The notes under the pieces are model-generated. The model was given only the letters and a program-made list of their open reading frames with translations. It was not told the DNA's origin and ran no database searches. The position numbers were made by a program, and so were the translations under genes. Positions 1-10,931 of a DNA stretch of 64,000 nt are shown here, piece after piece; the stretch's first letter is position 1, and each line of letters opens with the position of its first letter. The stretch comes from Caballeronia insecticola. GTDB lineage: Bacteria > Pseudomonadota > Gammaproteobacteria > Burkholderiales > Burkholderiaceae. Where the stretch lies: assembly GCF_000402035.1 (NCBI RefSeq), contig NC_021287.1, positions 992,001 through 1,056,000 of the forward strand, given 5' to 3'.

Positions 1-126
1 CACGAACCCGACATCAACGCGCTCGTGCGCGCGTGCGACGTGCACAACGTGCCGTGCGCGACCAACATCGCGACGGCGCGCATGATTCTCGACGACTTGC
101 GCCTGCGTTTTGAGCGGGCGCCCTGA
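1..126 (+). CDS. mgsA: Methylglyoxal synthase, C-terminal fragment (cut by window start)
   Basis: The first 41 codons read [19 protein letters not shown], then an ATNIATA segment, and end at TGA. This matches the C-terminus of methylglyoxal synthase, which converts dihydroxyacetone phosphate to methylglyoxal and phosphate in a cytosolic bypass of lower glycolysis. In this family the region carries the conserved Asp/His and the alanine-rich substrate loop before the last helix. The start lies outside the window, so length and upstream control cannot be judged. The next gene begins 24 bp downstream on the same strand, so co-transcription is possible. The short fragment is the main uncertainty. 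Confidence 0.75.
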   Translation, partial: HEPDINALVRACDVHNVPCATNIATARMILDDLRLRFERAP

Positions 127-150
127 CGAACCGATGGAGACGAACGAGCG

Positions 151-1125
151 ATGACCAAGGCAATCCGATTCGACAAGGCAGGCGGCCCCGAAGTCATGAA
201 GTGGGTCGATGTGGACGTAGGCGCGCCGGGCAAGGGCGAGATTCGCGTCAAGCATCATGCGGTGGGGCTCAACTTCATCGACGTGTACTTCCGCACCGGC
301 CTCTATCCGATGCCGCTGCCCGGCGGCCTCGGCATGGAAGGCGCGGGCGAAGTGACGGCGGTGGGCGAGGGCGTCACGCAATTCAAGCCGGGCGATCGCG
401 TGGCCTATGCATCGCGGCCGCCGGGCGCGTATGCCGAGGAGCGCGTGATGTCGGCGGATTACGTCGTCGCGCTGCCGGATTCGATCGGCTATGAAGATGC
501 CGCGTCGATCATGCTGCAAGGGCTCACCGCGCAATATCTGCTGCGTCGGACCTATCGCGTGAAGGCGGGCGACACCGTGCTGATTCACGCGGCGGCGGGC
601 GGCGTCGGCATGCTCGCGTGCCAGTGGGCGAAGGCGCTGGGCGCGACCGTGATCGGCACGGTGGGCTCGGACGAGAAAGCGGAGCTTGCGAAAGCGCACG
701 GCTGCGACCATCCGATCGTCTACACGCGCGAGAATTTCACGCAGCGCGTGCGCGAGATCACCAACGGCGCGGGCGTCCCAGTGGTCTACGATTCGATCGG
801 CAAGGACACCTATATCGGCTCGCTCGATTGTCTCGCGCCGCTCGGTCTCTTCGTGAGCTTCGGCAATTCGTCGGGGCCGCTGGCGCCGATCGAATCGTCG
901 GATCTCGCGGGGCGCGGCTCGCTGTATTTCACGCGGCCTACGCTTTTCAGCTATATCGCCAAACGCGCCGATCTCGACACGATGGCGGCCGAACTGTTCG
1001 ACGTCGTGTCGTCGGGCAAGGTCAAGACGAACGTGCGCCAGCGTTATTCGCTGTCCGATGCGGCGCGCGCGCACGAAGAGCTGGAGGCGCGCAAGACCAC
1101 CGGCTCCACGATTCTTCTGCCTTGA
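151..1125 (+). CDS. qor: NADPH:quinone oxidoreductase, zeta-crystallin type (MDR family)
   Basis: A 324-residue cytosolic medium-chain dehydrogenase/reductase without the structural zinc lobe, the usual length for bacterial QorA. The N-terminal GroES-like half (about residues 1-120) shows the PLPGGLGMEGAGEV segment. The Rossmann half has the nucleotide-binding AAAGGVGMLACQWAK stretch near residues 147-161 and the quinone-reductase signature DSIGKDTY. The family reduces quinones by one electron using NADPH and is linked to oxidative protection. The ATG at 151 follows a weak purine-rich ribosome site. The gene sits 24 bp after mgsA and 57 bp before kdpE on the same strand, compatible with an aldehyde/quinone detoxification cluster. 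Its exact substrate cannot be read from sequence. Confidence 0.9.
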   Translation: MTKAIRFDKAGGPEVMKWVDVDVGAPGKGEIRVKHHAVGLNFIDVYFRTGLYPMPLPGGLGMEGAGEVTAVGEGVTQFKPGDRVAYASRPPGAYAEERVMSADYVVALPDSIGYEDAASIMLQGLTAQYLLRRTYRVKAGDTVLIHAAAGGVGMLACQWAKALGATVIGTVGSDEKAELAKAHGCDHPIVYTRENFTQRVREITNGAGVPVVYDSIGKDTYIGSLDCLAPLGLFVSFGNSSGPLAPIESSDLAGRGSLYFTRPTLFSYIAKRADLDTMAAELFDVVSSGKVKTNVRQRYSLSDAARAHEELEARKTTGSTILLP

Positions 1126-1182
1126 TTGCGGACTGATCCGACGCCGCCGGGCGGTTCGTCACCAAAAATATTCATCGATAAC

Positions 1183-1881
1183 ATGAGCGAGCCGTCTTTT
1201 ACCGTCGTCCTGATCGAGGACGACAAGCAGATTCGCCGCTTCGTGCGCGTGTCGCTCGAAGCGCAGGGCATGACGGTCCACGAGGCGGAAACGGGGCAAA
1301 AGGGTCTTGTCGAAGCCGCGACGCGCAAGCCCGATCTCGTGATCGTCGATCTCGGCCTGCCCGATACCGATGGCATCGACGTGATCCGCGAACTGCGCGG
1401 CTGGACCGAGTTGCCGATCATCGTGCTGTCGGCGCGCACGCAGGAAGAGGAAAAGGTCGCCGCGCTCGATGCCGGCGCCGACGACTATCTGACCAAGCCC
1501 TTCGGCGTCTCCGAACTGATGGCGCGGATTCGCGCGCATCTGCGGCGGCGCAATCAGGCGCAGACGAGCGAGGCGCCGGCCGTGAGCTTCGGCGCCATCA
1601 GCGTCGATCTTGCGCTGCGTCGCGTCACGAAGAACGGCGAGGGCGTGCATCTGACGCCCATCGAATATCGCCTTCTGGCGACGCTCGTGCGCCATGCGGG
1701 CCGCGTGCTCACGCATCGCCAGTTGCTGCTCGATGTGTGGGGGCCGTCGCATGTCGAGAGCCCGCACTATCTGCGCATCTACATGGCGCATTTGCGCCAG
1801 AAACTCGAACGCGATCCGGCGCAGCCCGAGCATATCGTGACGGAAACGGGCGTCGGTTATCGTCTGGTCGGCGCGGCGTGA
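1183..1881 (+). CDS. kdpE: KdpE-type OmpR-family response regulator
   Basis: A 232-residue two-component response regulator. The receiver domain spans about residues 8-120, with the acidic pair in IEDD, phosphoacceptor Asp56 (VDLGLPD) and the conserved Lys in YLTKPF. It is followed by an OmpR/PhoB winged-helix DNA-binding domain (about 130-230). The receiver closely resembles KdpE, the activator of the potassium-transporting KdpFABC ATPase. The ATG at 1183 is preferred over an in-frame TTG at 1126 because it gives the usual KdpE length. No kdpD or kdpFABC lies beside it: upstream is qor and downstream a convergent gene overlaps its last 25 bp. Assignment to the Kdp system is therefore by similarity only; an orphan regulator with another partner is possible. 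Confidence 0.8.
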   Translation: MSEPSFTVVLIEDDKQIRRFVRVSLEAQGMTVHEAETGQKGLVEAATRKPDLVIVDLGLPDTDGIDVIRELRGWTELPIIVLSARTQEEEKVAALDAGADDYLTKPFGVSELMARIRAHLRRRNQAQTSEAPAVSFGAISVDLALRRVTKNGEGVHLTPIEYRLLATLVRHAGRVLTHRQLLLDVWGPSHVESPHYLRIYMAHLRQKLERDPAQPEHIVTETGVGYRLVGAA

Positions 1882-2549
1882 CGCGTGAGGGTCGCAGGTT
1901 CGGGCCTGAGCGTATCGAGCAGCGCGTCGATCGGCTCCGCGCCGCCGACGAACGCGATCATCCGGTCACGAATGCCGAGCGTCACGCAATCTACCGCGAT
2001 GCGCGCGAGGTCCGCGCGCGAGACTTCGGGCGCGTGTTTCGTGGCTTCGTCCGCGAGTGCGATCGCGCCGCGCGCGGGCGCATCCGCGAGCGCGCCCGGA
2101 CGCAGAATCGCGTACGGCACGCCGCGCCGCGCGACGTATTCGTCGGCTTCGCGCTTCATCCGCGAGTAGTGGCGTAGCGCGAAGCCGCTGTGCGCCGGAT
2201 CGAACGCGGATAGCGCGCTCACCACGACGAGTTGCTGCACGCGCCGGCGCTTCGCGTAGTCGGCGGTGCGCATGACGGCGTCGCGGTCGATCGCGCGCTC
2301 CTCGTGAACGCCTTCCGTGTCCGCCGATCCGGCCGCGTAGATCACGTGAGTGATGTCGTCGAAAGTGTGGGAGAAATCGTGGGTCAGGTCGCCGAGCACG
2401 ATCTCCGCACCCAGCGCCGCGAACTCGCTCTTGTGCGCGGATTTGCGCAGCATTGCGCGAAACGGCATGGCTTCGTCGTGCAGGCGCCGCGCGATCAGAC
2501 GTCCCGTGCGGCCATGCGCGCCGATCAGCAGAACCTTCAGCGTTTTCAT
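1857..2549 (-). CDS. NAD(P)-binding atypical SDR (NmrA/YwnB-like)
   Basis: A 230-residue Rossmann-fold protein. It begins with KVLLIGAHGRTGRLIARRL, carrying the GxxGxxG dinucleotide motif at about residues 8-15, and has the VIYAAGS stretch typical of atypical short-chain dehydrogenases. The YSRMK segment resembles the YxxxK active-site motif but is not convincing as catalytic. Such proteins act as oxidoreductases or NAD(P)-sensing regulators; the substrate is unknown. The ATG at 2549 is chosen over an upstream in-frame start because of the canonical N-terminus and an upstream AGGAGCG-like ribosome site. It is convergent with kdpE and overlaps its 3' end by 25 bp. Confidence 0.8.
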   Translation of the reverse strand: MKTLKVLLIGAHGRTGRLIARRLHDEAMPFRAMLRKSAHKSEFAALGAEIVLGDLTHDFSHTFDDITHVIYAAGSADTEGVHEERAIDRDAVMRTADYAKRRRVQQLVVVSALSAFDPAHSGFALRHYSRMKREADEYVARRGVPYAILRPGALADAPARGAIALADEATKHAPEVSRADLARIAVDCVTLGIRDRMIAFVGGAEPIDALLDTLRPEPATLTRHAAPTRR

Positions 2550-2675
2550 GCGGGAACGCTCCTTTGCCGGGGCTCGCCGTGGCCCTCTACCCGACAAAGT
2601 AGGCGATTTTTCGAGCGCTTGCTGCGAGACGCGTTTGCGTCCGCAGCAATTTCGCGTGCGCGTTTACTGCGACCT

Positions 2676-5600
2676 TTATTCCGCCGCGCCTGCGGGCCGC
2701 GCGCGCTGTTGACGGCGGGCGCGCCGTTGTTCCGCGCGGATGCGGAAGCGGTCCATATACAGATACACGACGGGCGTCGTATAGAGCGTGAGCATCTGGC
2801 TGACGATCAGCCCGCCGACGATTGCAATGCCGAGCGGCGCGCGCATTTCCGAGCCTTCGCCGGTGCCGAACGCGAGCGGCAGCGCGCCGAGCAGGGCGGC
2901 GGCGGTCGTCATCATGATCGGGCGGAAGCGCAACAGACACGCTTCGCGGATCGCGTCCAGCGGCGTGGATGCGCCGTGGCGCGTCGCCTCGATCGCGAAG
3001 TCGACCATCATGATCGCGTTCTTCTTCACGATGCCGATGAGCAGAATCACCGCAATAAACGCGATGATGCTGAACTCCGTCTTGAACAGCAGCAACGCGA
3101 GCAATGCGCCGATGCCAGCGGACGGCAGCGTCGAGAGAATGGTGATCGGGTGGATATAGCTCTCGTAGAGGATGCCGAGCACGATATACACCGCCGCCAG
3201 CGCCGTGAGAACCAGAATCGGCAGGGTGCTGGTCGATTGCTGGAAAGCTTGCGCCGTGCCCTGGAAGCTGCCGTGGATGGTCTGCGGCATGCCGATTTCA
3301 GCCATGGTTTCGTAGATCGCGGCGGTCGCATCCGACAACGATTTGCCCGGCGGCAGGTTGAACGAAATGGTCGAGGCGACGAACTGACTCTGGTGATTCA
3401 CCGAAAGCGGCGTGTTGCCCGGCCCGAATTTGGCGATGGCCGAGAGCGGCACCATGGTTTCCTTCGACGTGGACACCGCCGCCCCCGACGACGAACCGTT
3501 CTTGCCGGTCGCCGCGATCGCGTTGGTCGCCGAGTTCTTGACGGCGGCGAGCGCGAGGGCGGCCGTGGCATCGCTCGTGCTGGTCGATGCGCCGCCCGCG
3601 CCGGTCGAGCCCGTGGCCGCCGTCGATGCGGTCGAGGTTGTGCCCGACGTGGTGGTCGATTGCGTCGATGCCGAGCCGCTCGCCGTCCCGCCTGATGTGC
3701 TGATATACAGCTGCTTCAGCATTTCCGGGTCTTGCCAGTACTTCGGCGCGAGCTCCATCACCACGTGATACTGCGAGAGCGGGTTGTAGATGGTCGACAC
3801 CTGACGCTGGCCGAACGCGTCGTACAGCGTGTTGTCGATCTGCGCGGGCTTGATGCCCAGGCGCGCGGCGGTCGCGCGGTCGAAGGTGACCATCGCTTCC
3901 AGGCCGCCTTGCTGCTGGTCGGAGTTGACGTCGGTGAGTTCGGGGCGCTTTTGCAGCGCATCGGTGAGAATCGGCCCCCACTTGTAGAGGTCGGCCGTTG
4001 TGTCTGACAGCAGCGTGAACTGATATTGCGCATTCGACTGCCGCCCGCCCACGCGAATATCCTGCACCGCCTGCAAAAAGGTACGCGCGCCCGCGACGTC
4101 CGCGAGCGGTTTGCGCAGACGGTTAATCACCTGATCCGCCGATACCTTGCGCTCGCTCTTCGGTTTCAGCGAAATGAACATGAAGCCCGAGTTGGTGGAG
4201 CGCCCGCCGGTGAAGCCCGCGACGCTGTCCACCGCCGGATCGGCCTCGACGATCTTCATCATCTCCGAGAACTTGCCCTTCATCGCCTGAAACGACGTGC
4301 TCTGATCCGCCTGAATGCCGCCGACGATGCGCCCCGTGTCCTGCTGCGGGAAAAAGCCCTTCGGCACGATCACATAGAGATAGACGTTGAGGATGACGGT
4401 GGCGACCAGCGTCAGAAGGATCAGCAGCGGATGCGCAAGCGACCACTCGAGCGTGCGCGCGTAACCGCCCTGCAGGCGCTGAAACTGGCGCTCGAGCCAG
4501 CGCGCGACGCGTCCTTCTTCGCGGCGCTCGTGCGGTTCCTGCAAGAGGCGCGAGCACATCATGGGCGTGACGGTCAGCGAGACGACCAGCGACACCGCGA
4601 TCGCGAGCGACAGCGTCAGCGCGAATTCGCGGAACAGCCGTCCGACGATGCCGCCCATCAGCAGAATAGGCAGGAACACGGCGACGAGCGACACGCTGAT
4701 CGACACCACGGTGAAGCCGACTTCGCGCGCGCCGATGATTGCGGCCTGCATGCGCGGCACGCCTTTTTCCACATGCCGCGTGATGTTTTCCAGCACGACG
4801 ATGGCGTCATCGACGACGAAGCCTGTCGCAATGGTCAGCGCCATCAGCGAGAGATTGTCGAGCGAGAAGCCGAGCAGATACATGGCCGCGAACGTGCCGA
4901 TGATCGATATCGGCACGGCCACGCTCGGTATCAGCGTGGCGCGCCAGTTGCGCAGAAACAGGAACACGACCATCACGACGAGCGCCACCGCGATCACGAG
5001 CGTGAGCTCGGTATCGTGCAGCGACGAGCGGATGGTGATCGAGCGGTCGGCCGTGGGCGTGATCTGCACGTCGGCGGGGAGCGCGGCCTGCAGTTGCGGC
5101 AGCATCGACTTGACGCGGTCGATCGTCTCGATGATGTTCGCGCCCGGCTGGCGGTACAAGATCACGAGCACTGCGCGCTTGTTGTTGATGAGGCCGAGAT
5201 TGCGCAGATCTTCGACGGAATCGACCACTTCGCCGACATCCGACAGCTTCACCGCCGAGCCGTTGCGGTACGCGACCACCAGATCCTTGTACTGCGCGGC
5301 CTTGCTCGCCTGATCGTTGGTGTAGAGCTGGACGTGGGTGCCCTTGAATTCGATCGCGCCTTTCGGGCTGTTCGCATTCGCCGACGCGAGCGCGGCCCGC
5401 ACGTCTTCGAGCCCGATGCCGTAATGGAACAGCGCGCCCGGCTCCAGTTCGACGCGCACCGCCGGATTGGCGGAACCGCTCACGTCGACTTCGCCCACGC
5501 CCGGCACGGTCGAGAGCGTCTGCTGCAAGACGGTCGCGGCGGAATCGTAGAGCGAGCCCGCCGTGCGCGTGGGCGAGGAGAGCGCGAGCACGAGAATCGG

Positions 5601-6011
5601 CGCGTCGGCCGGGTTGACCTTGTGATACGTCGGATTGCTGCGCAGCGAAGTCGGCAAATCCGCGCGCGCTGCGTTGATCGCGGCCTGCACGTCGCGCGCG
5701 GCGCCGTCGATGTCGCGATTCAGCCCGAATTGCAGCGTGATGCGCGTCGAGCCGACCGAGCTTTGCGACGTCATCTCGCTCACGTCGGCGATGGTGCCCA
5801 GATGCCGTTCGAGCGGGCTCGCAACGCTTGTCGCAACCGTCTCCGGACTCGCGCCCGGCAGCGATGCCTGCACTGAGATGGTCGGGAAATCGACTTGCGG
5901 CAACGGCGCGACGGGCAGTCTCACGAACGCGAACATGCCCGCGAGCGCGATGCCGATGGCGAGCAGCGTGGTCGCGACGGGCCGGGCGATGAAGATGCGC
6001 GACAGGTTCAT
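2676..6011 (-). CDS. mdtC: RND multidrug efflux inner-membrane subunit, MdtC-like
   Basis: A 1111-residue proton-driven RND transporter of the AcrB/MdtC type. It has an N-terminal membrane helix ([20 protein letters not shown]), two large periplasmic loops and two six-helix bundles. Helix 4 carries the [13 protein letters not shown] proton-relay Asp pair typical of HAE1 transporters. In MdtABC-type pumps, MdtB and MdtC form a heterotrimer that accepts drugs and bile-salt-like amphiphiles and connects through MdtA to an outer-membrane channel. It starts three bases after the mdtB stop, so the two are translationally coupled. An extra Ala/Ser/Thr/Gly-rich stretch of about 80 residues (roughly 770-850) makes it longer than its partner and the usual family length. 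No outer-membrane factor gene follows. Confidence 0.93.
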   Translation of the reverse strand: MNLSRIFIARPVATTLLAIGIALAGMFAFVRLPVAPLPQVDFPTISVQASLPGASPETVATSVASPLERHLGTIADVSEMTSQSSVGSTRITLQFGLNRDIDGAARDVQAAINAARADLPTSLRSNPTYHKVNPADAPILVLALSSPTRTAGSLYDSAATVLQQTLSTVPGVGEVDVSGSANPAVRVELEPGALFHYGIGLEDVRAALASANANSPKGAIEFKGTHVQLYTNDQASKAAQYKDLVVAYRNGSAVKLSDVGEVVDSVEDLRNLGLINNKRAVLVILYRQPGANIIETIDRVKSMLPQLQAALPADVQITPTADRSITIRSSLHDTELTLVIAVALVVMVVFLFLRNWRATLIPSVAVPISIIGTFAAMYLLGFSLDNLSLMALTIATGFVVDDAIVVLENITRHVEKGVPRMQAAIIGAREVGFTVVSISVSLVAVFLPILLMGGIVGRLFREFALTLSLAIAVSLVVSLTVTPMMCSRLLQEPHERREEGRVARWLERQFQRLQGGYARTLEWSLAHPLLILLTLVATVILNVYLYVIVPKGFFPQQDTGRIVGGIQADQSTSFQAMKGKFSEMMKIVEADPAVDSVAGFTGGRSTNSGFMFISLKPKSERKVSADQVINRLRKPLADVAGARTFLQAVQDIRVGGRQSNAQYQFTLLSDTTADLYKWGPILTDALQKRPELTDVNSDQQQGGLEAMVTFDRATAARLGIKPAQIDNTLYDAFGQRQVSTIYNPLSQYHVVMELAPKYWQDPEMLKQLYISTSGGTASGSASTQSTTTSGTTSTASTAATGSTGAGGASTSTSDATAALALAAVKNSATNAIAATGKNGSSSGAAVSTSKETMVPLSAIAKFGPGNTPLSVNHQSQFVASTISFNLPPGKSLSDATAAIYETMAEIGMPQTIHGSFQGTAQAFQQSTSTLPILVLTALAAVYIVLGILYESYIHPITILSTLPSAGIGALLALLLFKTEFSIIAFIAVILLIGIVKKNAIMMVDFAIEATRHGASTPLDAIREACLLRFRPIMMTTAAALLGALPLAFGTGEGSEMRAPLGIAIVGGLIVSQMLTLYTTPVVYLYMDRFRIRAEQRRARRQQRARPAGAAE
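3460..3700 (-). repeat. Low-complexity Ala/Ser/Thr/Gly insertion inside mdtC
   Basis: This in-frame stretch encodes about 80 residues made almost only of A, S, T and G with short [14 protein letters not shown] runs. It sits between YISTSGG and the conserved [17 protein letters not shown] segment of the second periplasmic loop. The paralogous mdtB has only a short linker at the same place. Its position predicts a flexible periplasmic, solvent-exposed loop near the docking domain. Confidence 0.75.
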
Positions 6012-6014
6012 GAC

Positions 6015-9000
6015 TTACTCCGCATCGCCCGCCGGCCGCGGCGTGCCCATGTCGTTGCGGCCAAAGCGCGCGCGCAGCCGGGCGCCGAGCGAGTCGAACG
6101 CGAGATAGATCACGGGCGTCGTGAAGAGCGTGAGCAATTGCGACACGATCAGGCCGCCCACGATCGCGATGCCGAGCGGACGGCGCAACTCCGAGCCCGC
6201 GCCCCAGCCGAGCATCAGCGGCAGCGCGCCGAGGAGGGCGGCCATCGTCGTCATGAGAATCGGGCGGAAGCGCAGCAGACACGCCTGAAAGATCGCCTCG
6301 CGCGGCGGCTTGCCTTGGTCGCGTTCGGCTTCGAGCGCGAAGTCGATCATCATGATCGCGTTCTTCTTCACGATGCCGATCAAAAGCACGATGCCGATAA
6401 TGCCGATGATGTCCAGATCGTGCCCGGTGATCATCAGCGAGAGCAGCGCGCCGACGCCCGCCGAGGGCAGCGTGGAGAGAATGGTGATCGGATGGATGAA
6501 GCTCTCGTACAGCACGCCAAGCACGATATACATCGTGACGATGGCCGCGAGAATCAGGAACAGCTCGTTCGACAGCGACGCCTGGAACGCGAGCGCCGCG
6601 CCCTGGAAGCGGATCTGGAACGACGCCGGCAAGCCGATGTCCGTCTTTGCCTGCTCGATGGACTTCACCGCCTCGCCGAGCGATGCGCCCTTCGCAAGAT
6701 TGAAGGAGACGGTGGTCGCCGGGAACTGGCCCAGGTGCGTGACGAGCAAGGGCGCCGCGCGCTCATGGAACTTCGCGATGGACGAAAGCGGCACCTGTCC
6801 GCTCGTCGCGGTGGAGGAGGGCAGGTAGATGCCGTTGAGCGTCTCGCTGTAGTGCGCGTCCGACGGTTCAGCTTCGAGAATCACGCGGTACTGGTTGGAC
6901 TGCGTAAAGATTGTCGAAATGATGCGCTGGCCGAAGGCGTCGTAGAGCGCGTTGTCGACGGTCGCCGGCGTGATGCCGAAACGCGCGGCCGTCGCCCGGT
7001 CGATCTCGATGTACACCGACTGCCCGTTCTGCTGCAGGTCGGTCGCGACGTCGCTCAACACCGCCGTGTGCTGCAGGCGATCGACGAGCTTCGGCACCCA
7101 TTCGGCGAACTCGGACGGATTCGGGTCCGTCAGCATGAACTGGTATTGCGTCGGGCTGACGGTGGAATCGATCGTCAGATCCTGCACCGGCTGCATGTAG
7201 AGCTTGATGCCGGGAATGTCCGCGACTTCATTCTGAATGGTGCGGATGATTTCGCTCGACGTGTCGCTGCGGTCGTCGCGCGGCTTCAGGTTAATGAGCA
7301 TGCGCCCGCTGTTGAGCGTGATGTTCGTGCCGTCCACGCCGATGAACGAGGTCAGGCTTTCCACGTCCGGGTTCTGCAGAATCTTTTTCGCGAGCGCCTG
7401 CTGCTGCTCGGCCACGGCCTGATAGGAGGCGGCCTGCGGCGCCTGCGTGATCGCCTGGATCACGCCGGTGTCCTGCACCGGGAAGAAGCCCTTCGGAATG
7501 AACACGTACAGCACGCCGGTCAGCACGAGCGTGAGCACCGCGACGACGAGCGTTGCGCGCTGGCGTTCGAGCACCCATTCGAGCGCGACGGCGTAGCGCC
7601 CGATCACGTAATCGATGAACTGATGCGCGCGCGCCTCGAAGCGTTTGCTGTCTTTCGGCGGCGTGTGGCGCAGGAGCTTCGCGCACATCATCGGCACGAG
7701 CGTGAGCGAGACAACCGCCGAAATCACGATGGTCACCGCGAGCGTGATCGCGAATTCGTGGAACAGGCGGCCGACCACGTCGCCCATGAACAGCAGCGGA
7801 ATCAGCACCGCGATGAGCGAGACCGTCAGCGAGATGATCGTGAAGCCGATCTGCTTGCTGCCCTTCAGCGCGGCTTCGAGCGGCGGATCGCCTTCCTCCA
7901 CGTATCGCGCGATATTCTCGATCATCACGATGGCGTCATCCACGACGAAACCCGTCGCGATGGTCAGCGCCATCAGCGAGAGATTGTCGAGCGAAAAGCC
8001 GCAGAGATACATCACGGCGAGCGTGCCGACCAGCGAAAGCGGCACGGACAAGCTCGGAATGAGCGTGGCGTAGACGTTCGCGAGGAACAGATAGATCACC
8101 AGCACGACCAGCACGACGGACAGCGCAAGCTCGAACTGCACGTCGCGCACAGACGCGCGGATGGTCGTGGTGCGGTCGGTCACGACGCGCACGTCGAGCG
8201 CCGCGGGAAGCGCCTGCTGCAACTGCGGCAGGATCTTCTTGATGCTGTCGACCACCTGGATCACGTTCGCGCCCGGCTGGCGCTGCACGTTCAGGATGAT
8301 TGCGGGTGTCGAGTCGACCCACGCGCCGAGCTTGGTATTCTCCGGCCCCTGAACGATGGTCGCGACGTCCGTCAGCATCACCGGGCGGCCGTTGCGGTAT
8401 GCAACCACGGCGCTTTTGTAGGCGTCGGCGTCGGTCAGCTGATCGTTCGCGTTGATGGTGTAGGCGCGCGTCGGGCCGTCGAAGTTGCCCTTCGGCGTGT
8501 TGACGTTGAGGTTGGAAATGGTCGTGCGCAGATCGTCGATATTGAGCCCGTACGACGCCAGCGCGCGCGTGTTCGCCTGAATGCGCACGGCCGGGCGGTT
8601 GCCGCCGCTCACCGAAACGAGGCCCACGCCCGCCACTTGCGAAATCTTTTGCGCGAGACGCGTGTCGGCCAGATCCTGCACCTGCGTGAGCGGCAACGTT
8701 TTCGAACTGACGGCGAGCGTCATGATCGGCGCGTCGGCGGGATTCACCTTGGCGTAGATCGGCGGCGCGGGCAGGTCGGAGGGCAACAGATTACCCGCGG
8801 CGTTGATCGCGGCCTGCACTTCCTGCTCGGCGATATCGAGCGGCAAATCGAGGCTGAACTGCAGCGTGATGACCGATGCCCCCGCCGAACTCTGCGACGA
8901 CATCTGGTTCAGGCTCGCCATCTGCCCGAACTGCTTTTCGAGCGGCGCGGTGACGCTGGAGGTCATCACGTCGGGTGACGCGCCGGGATAGAACGTCTGT

Positions 9001-9140
9001 ACCTGAATGGTCGGATAGTCGACCTCGGGCAGCGCGGACAGCGGCAGAAAACGCAGCGCGACGAGGCCGACCAGCATGATCGCCGCCATCAGGAGCGCCG
9101 TGCCGACCGGGCGCAGAATGAATATACGAGATGGGTTCAT
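6015..9140 (-). CDS. mdtB: RND multidrug efflux inner-membrane subunit, MdtB-like
   Basis: A 1041-residue HAE1-family RND transporter, close to the length of E. coli MdtB. It opens with [19 protein letters not shown] and has [15 protein letters not shown] in transmembrane helix 4 (the proton-relay aspartates). It ends with a second six-helix bundle ([18 protein letters not shown]). It is the middle gene of mdtA-mdtB-mdtC: the start lies 27 bp after the mdtA stop, and the mdtC start follows its stop by three bases. The two RND subunits in one operon are expected to form a mixed B2C trimer, by analogy with MdtABC of enterobacteria and MuxABC of pseudomonads. Confidence 0.93.
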   Translation of the reverse strand: MNPSRIFILRPVGTALLMAAIMLVGLVALRFLPLSALPEVDYPTIQVQTFYPGASPDVMTSSVTAPLEKQFGQMASLNQMSSQSSAGASVITLQFSLDLPLDIAEQEVQAAINAAGNLLPSDLPAPPIYAKVNPADAPIMTLAVSSKTLPLTQVQDLADTRLAQKISQVAGVGLVSVSGGNRPAVRIQANTRALASYGLNIDDLRTTISNLNVNTPKGNFDGPTRAYTINANDQLTDADAYKSAVVAYRNGRPVMLTDVATIVQGPENTKLGAWVDSTPAIILNVQRQPGANVIQVVDSIKKILPQLQQALPAALDVRVVTDRTTTIRASVRDVQFELALSVVLVVLVIYLFLANVYATLIPSLSVPLSLVGTLAVMYLCGFSLDNLSLMALTIATGFVVDDAIVMIENIARYVEEGDPPLEAALKGSKQIGFTIISLTVSLIAVLIPLLFMGDVVGRLFHEFAITLAVTIVISAVVSLTLVPMMCAKLLRHTPPKDSKRFEARAHQFIDYVIGRYAVALEWVLERQRATLVVAVLTLVLTGVLYVFIPKGFFPVQDTGVIQAITQAPQAASYQAVAEQQQALAKKILQNPDVESLTSFIGVDGTNITLNSGRMLINLKPRDDRSDTSSEIIRTIQNEVADIPGIKLYMQPVQDLTIDSTVSPTQYQFMLTDPNPSEFAEWVPKLVDRLQHTAVLSDVATDLQQNGQSVYIEIDRATAARFGITPATVDNALYDAFGQRIISTIFTQSNQYRVILEAEPSDAHYSETLNGIYLPSSTATSGQVPLSSIAKFHERAAPLLVTHLGQFPATTVSFNLAKGASLGEAVKSIEQAKTDIGLPASFQIRFQGAALAFQASLSNELFLILAAIVTMYIVLGVLYESFIHPITILSTLPSAGVGALLSLMITGHDLDIIGIIGIVLLIGIVKKNAIMMIDFALEAERDQGKPPREAIFQACLLRFRPILMTTMAALLGALPLMLGWGAGSELRRPLGIAIVGGLIVSQLLTLFTTPVIYLAFDSLGARLRARFGRNDMGTPRPAGDAE

Positions 9141-9167
9141 GCGGGATGGGTCACGTAAGGCGTGCGG

Positions 9168-10532
9168 TTACGGCTGCTGCGTTTGCTGACGTCGATGCCC
9201 GTGCCGCGCACCCGATGCCCCCGACGCCGGCGCGGCGGCCGAAGCACCCGAGGCACCGGAAGCACCGGAAGCACCCGAGGCCGCCTTCGCCTTCTCGGCC
9301 GGGATCGTGATCTTCGCGCCTTCCTTGAGCCGGTCGGAGCCGTCGATCACCACGCGCTCGCCCACCTGCAGGCCGGACTTGATGCTGGTGCGCTCGCCAT
9401 CGACGGGGCCGGTCTTGACGTTACGCACCGCGACCGTGTTGTCCGGCTTCACCACGTACACGAACGACCCCGACGAGCCGTTCAGCACCGCGGGTGTCGG
9501 CACGATGACCGCGTCTTTAATGACATCGACGAGCAGCTTCGTGTTGACGAACTGATTCGGGAAGAGGCCGAGGCCCTTGTTGTCGAACGTGGCACGCAGC
9601 TTGACGGTGCCGGTGGTGGTGTCGATCTGATTGTCGACGGTTTCGAGGTAGCCCGATTCGAGCGCCGTGGTGTTCGCGCGGTCGTAGGCCGTGACCGACA
9701 TCTTCGTGCCCGCGTGCAGCGGCTTCAGGATGGCGGCGAGATTGTCCTCGGAGGTCGTGAAGATCACGCTGATCGGCTGCAACTGCGTAATGACGACGAC
9801 CCCGTTGGCATCGCCCGTCGTCACGTAGTTGCCCGGATCGACCTGACGCAGGCCCACGCGCCCCGAAACCGGCGCCGTGATGCGCGCGTAGGTGAGATCG
9901 AGCTTGTAGGTATCGACGTTCGCCTGGTCGGATTTCACCGCTCCTTCGTACTGCTTGACGAGCGAGGCTTGCGTGTCGACCTGCTGCTTGGCGATGGAGT
10001 CCTGCGAGAGCAGCGTCTGATAGCGCTGCAGGTCGAGGCGCGCGGTCTGGAGCAGCGCCTGATCTTTCGCGAGCGTGCCCTCGGCGTTGCGCAGCGAGAT
10101 TTGATAGGGACGCGGGTCGATCTGCGCGAGCACGTCGCCCTTCTTGACCATCTGACCTTCCGTGAAGGCGACATCGACCAGTATGCCGTTCAACTGCGTC
10201 TTGACGGTGACATTGGCAAGCGGCGTGACCGTGCCGAGCGAATTGATGACCACCGGCATTTCGCCTTGCGTGACGGTTGCCACATGCACCGGCTGCGGCT
10301 GGTTCGCGGCGTTCGGACCGCCGCGCCGACCGCCCTGACGCGCTTCCTGCTGCGCGCCCGCGCCGCCGCCGTCGCCCCGGTTCCACGGATGCCACCACAC
10401 GATCGCCCCCGCGACGATCAATGCCGCGATGACGAGCGGCACGATTCTGCGGCGCCGGATCGCGGGTTCGGTGGCGGCGGGGGAAACGGGCGTCGGGCGC
10501 GGTTGCCCGGGAGAGTTCTTTTGGTCGTCCAT
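9168..10532 (-). CDS. mdtA: RND efflux periplasmic adaptor (membrane fusion protein), MdtA-like
   Basis: A 454-residue membrane-fusion protein linking the RND trimer to an outer-membrane channel. A basic N-terminus is followed by one membrane anchor (RRIVPLVIAALIVAGAIVWW, about residues 28-47). Then come the biotinyl-lipoyl-like segment (VKTQLNGILVDVAFTEG), a helical hairpin rich in Gln, and a beta-barrel domain (ITAPVSGRVGLRQVDPGNYV). The C-terminus ends in an unusual (AlaSerGly)n run and a basic HGHRRQQTQQ tail. It is the first gene of the operon; the promoter should lie in the 399-bp gap upstream, but I cannot point to one with confidence. Confidence 0.92.
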   Translation of the reverse strand: MDDQKNSPGQPRPTPVSPAATEPAIRRRRIVPLVIAALIVAGAIVWWHPWNRGDGGGAGAQQEARQGGRRGGPNAANQPQPVHVATVTQGEMPVVINSLGTVTPLANVTVKTQLNGILVDVAFTEGQMVKKGDVLAQIDPRPYQISLRNAEGTLAKDQALLQTARLDLQRYQTLLSQDSIAKQQVDTQASLVKQYEGAVKSDQANVDTYKLDLTYARITAPVSGRVGLRQVDPGNYVTTGDANGVVVITQLQPISVIFTTSEDNLAAILKPLHAGTKMSVTAYDRANTTALESGYLETVDNQIDTTTGTVKLRATFDNKGLGLFPNQFVNTKLLVDVIKDAVIVPTPAVLNGSSGSFVYVVKPDNTVAVRNVKTGPVDGERTSIKSGLQVGERVVIDGSDRLKEGAKITIPAEKAKAASGASGASGASGASAAAPASGASGARHGHRRQQTQQP

Positions 10533-10931
10533 CGGTTCGGTGGCTGGTCTTTCAAATCTGTCGTACGGAGCGCGGACGGGCGGTCATCATTCACGAGTCG
10601 GGCGCGCGCGATTCGAGGGCGAATTCAAGCGCGGCGTTCAGCCTCGAGACGCGGCGCGGCGGGCGCGAACGGCCGCGAAAGCGACGTTCGTGGACATGAC
10701 GGGACCGTTGAGAGCGGGCGGAAAGGCCGTCCGGTCAGGCAGGCGTTTGGCTCCCGGCGCGGCCCCGATGCGCGCGAAGCATGATGCTACGTCCCGCGTT
10801 CGGGTCCGTCCACCGGTCATTCTTTCGGCTGATTACGACTGTTACACGCGCCGCTACGCGAGCTTTCGCGACGCCTGCTTGGCGTGGCCGTTCATGTGAT
10901 CGTCGCGGCGGACCGTTGCTGGCCGCGTAGT
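10533..10931. other. Intergenic region upstream of mdtABC
   Basis: About 400 bp between mdtA and the IclR regulator, both on the minus strand. It should contain the mdtABC promoter. Open frames here have arginine-rich compositions with no recognisable domain. I see no terminator hairpin or RNA gene. Confidence 0.5.

Noticed and set aside
5895..8978. 1027-codon plus-strand frame across mdtB
   Set aside because: His/Arg/Asp-rich shadow translation of an RND transporter gene; no start context or domains.
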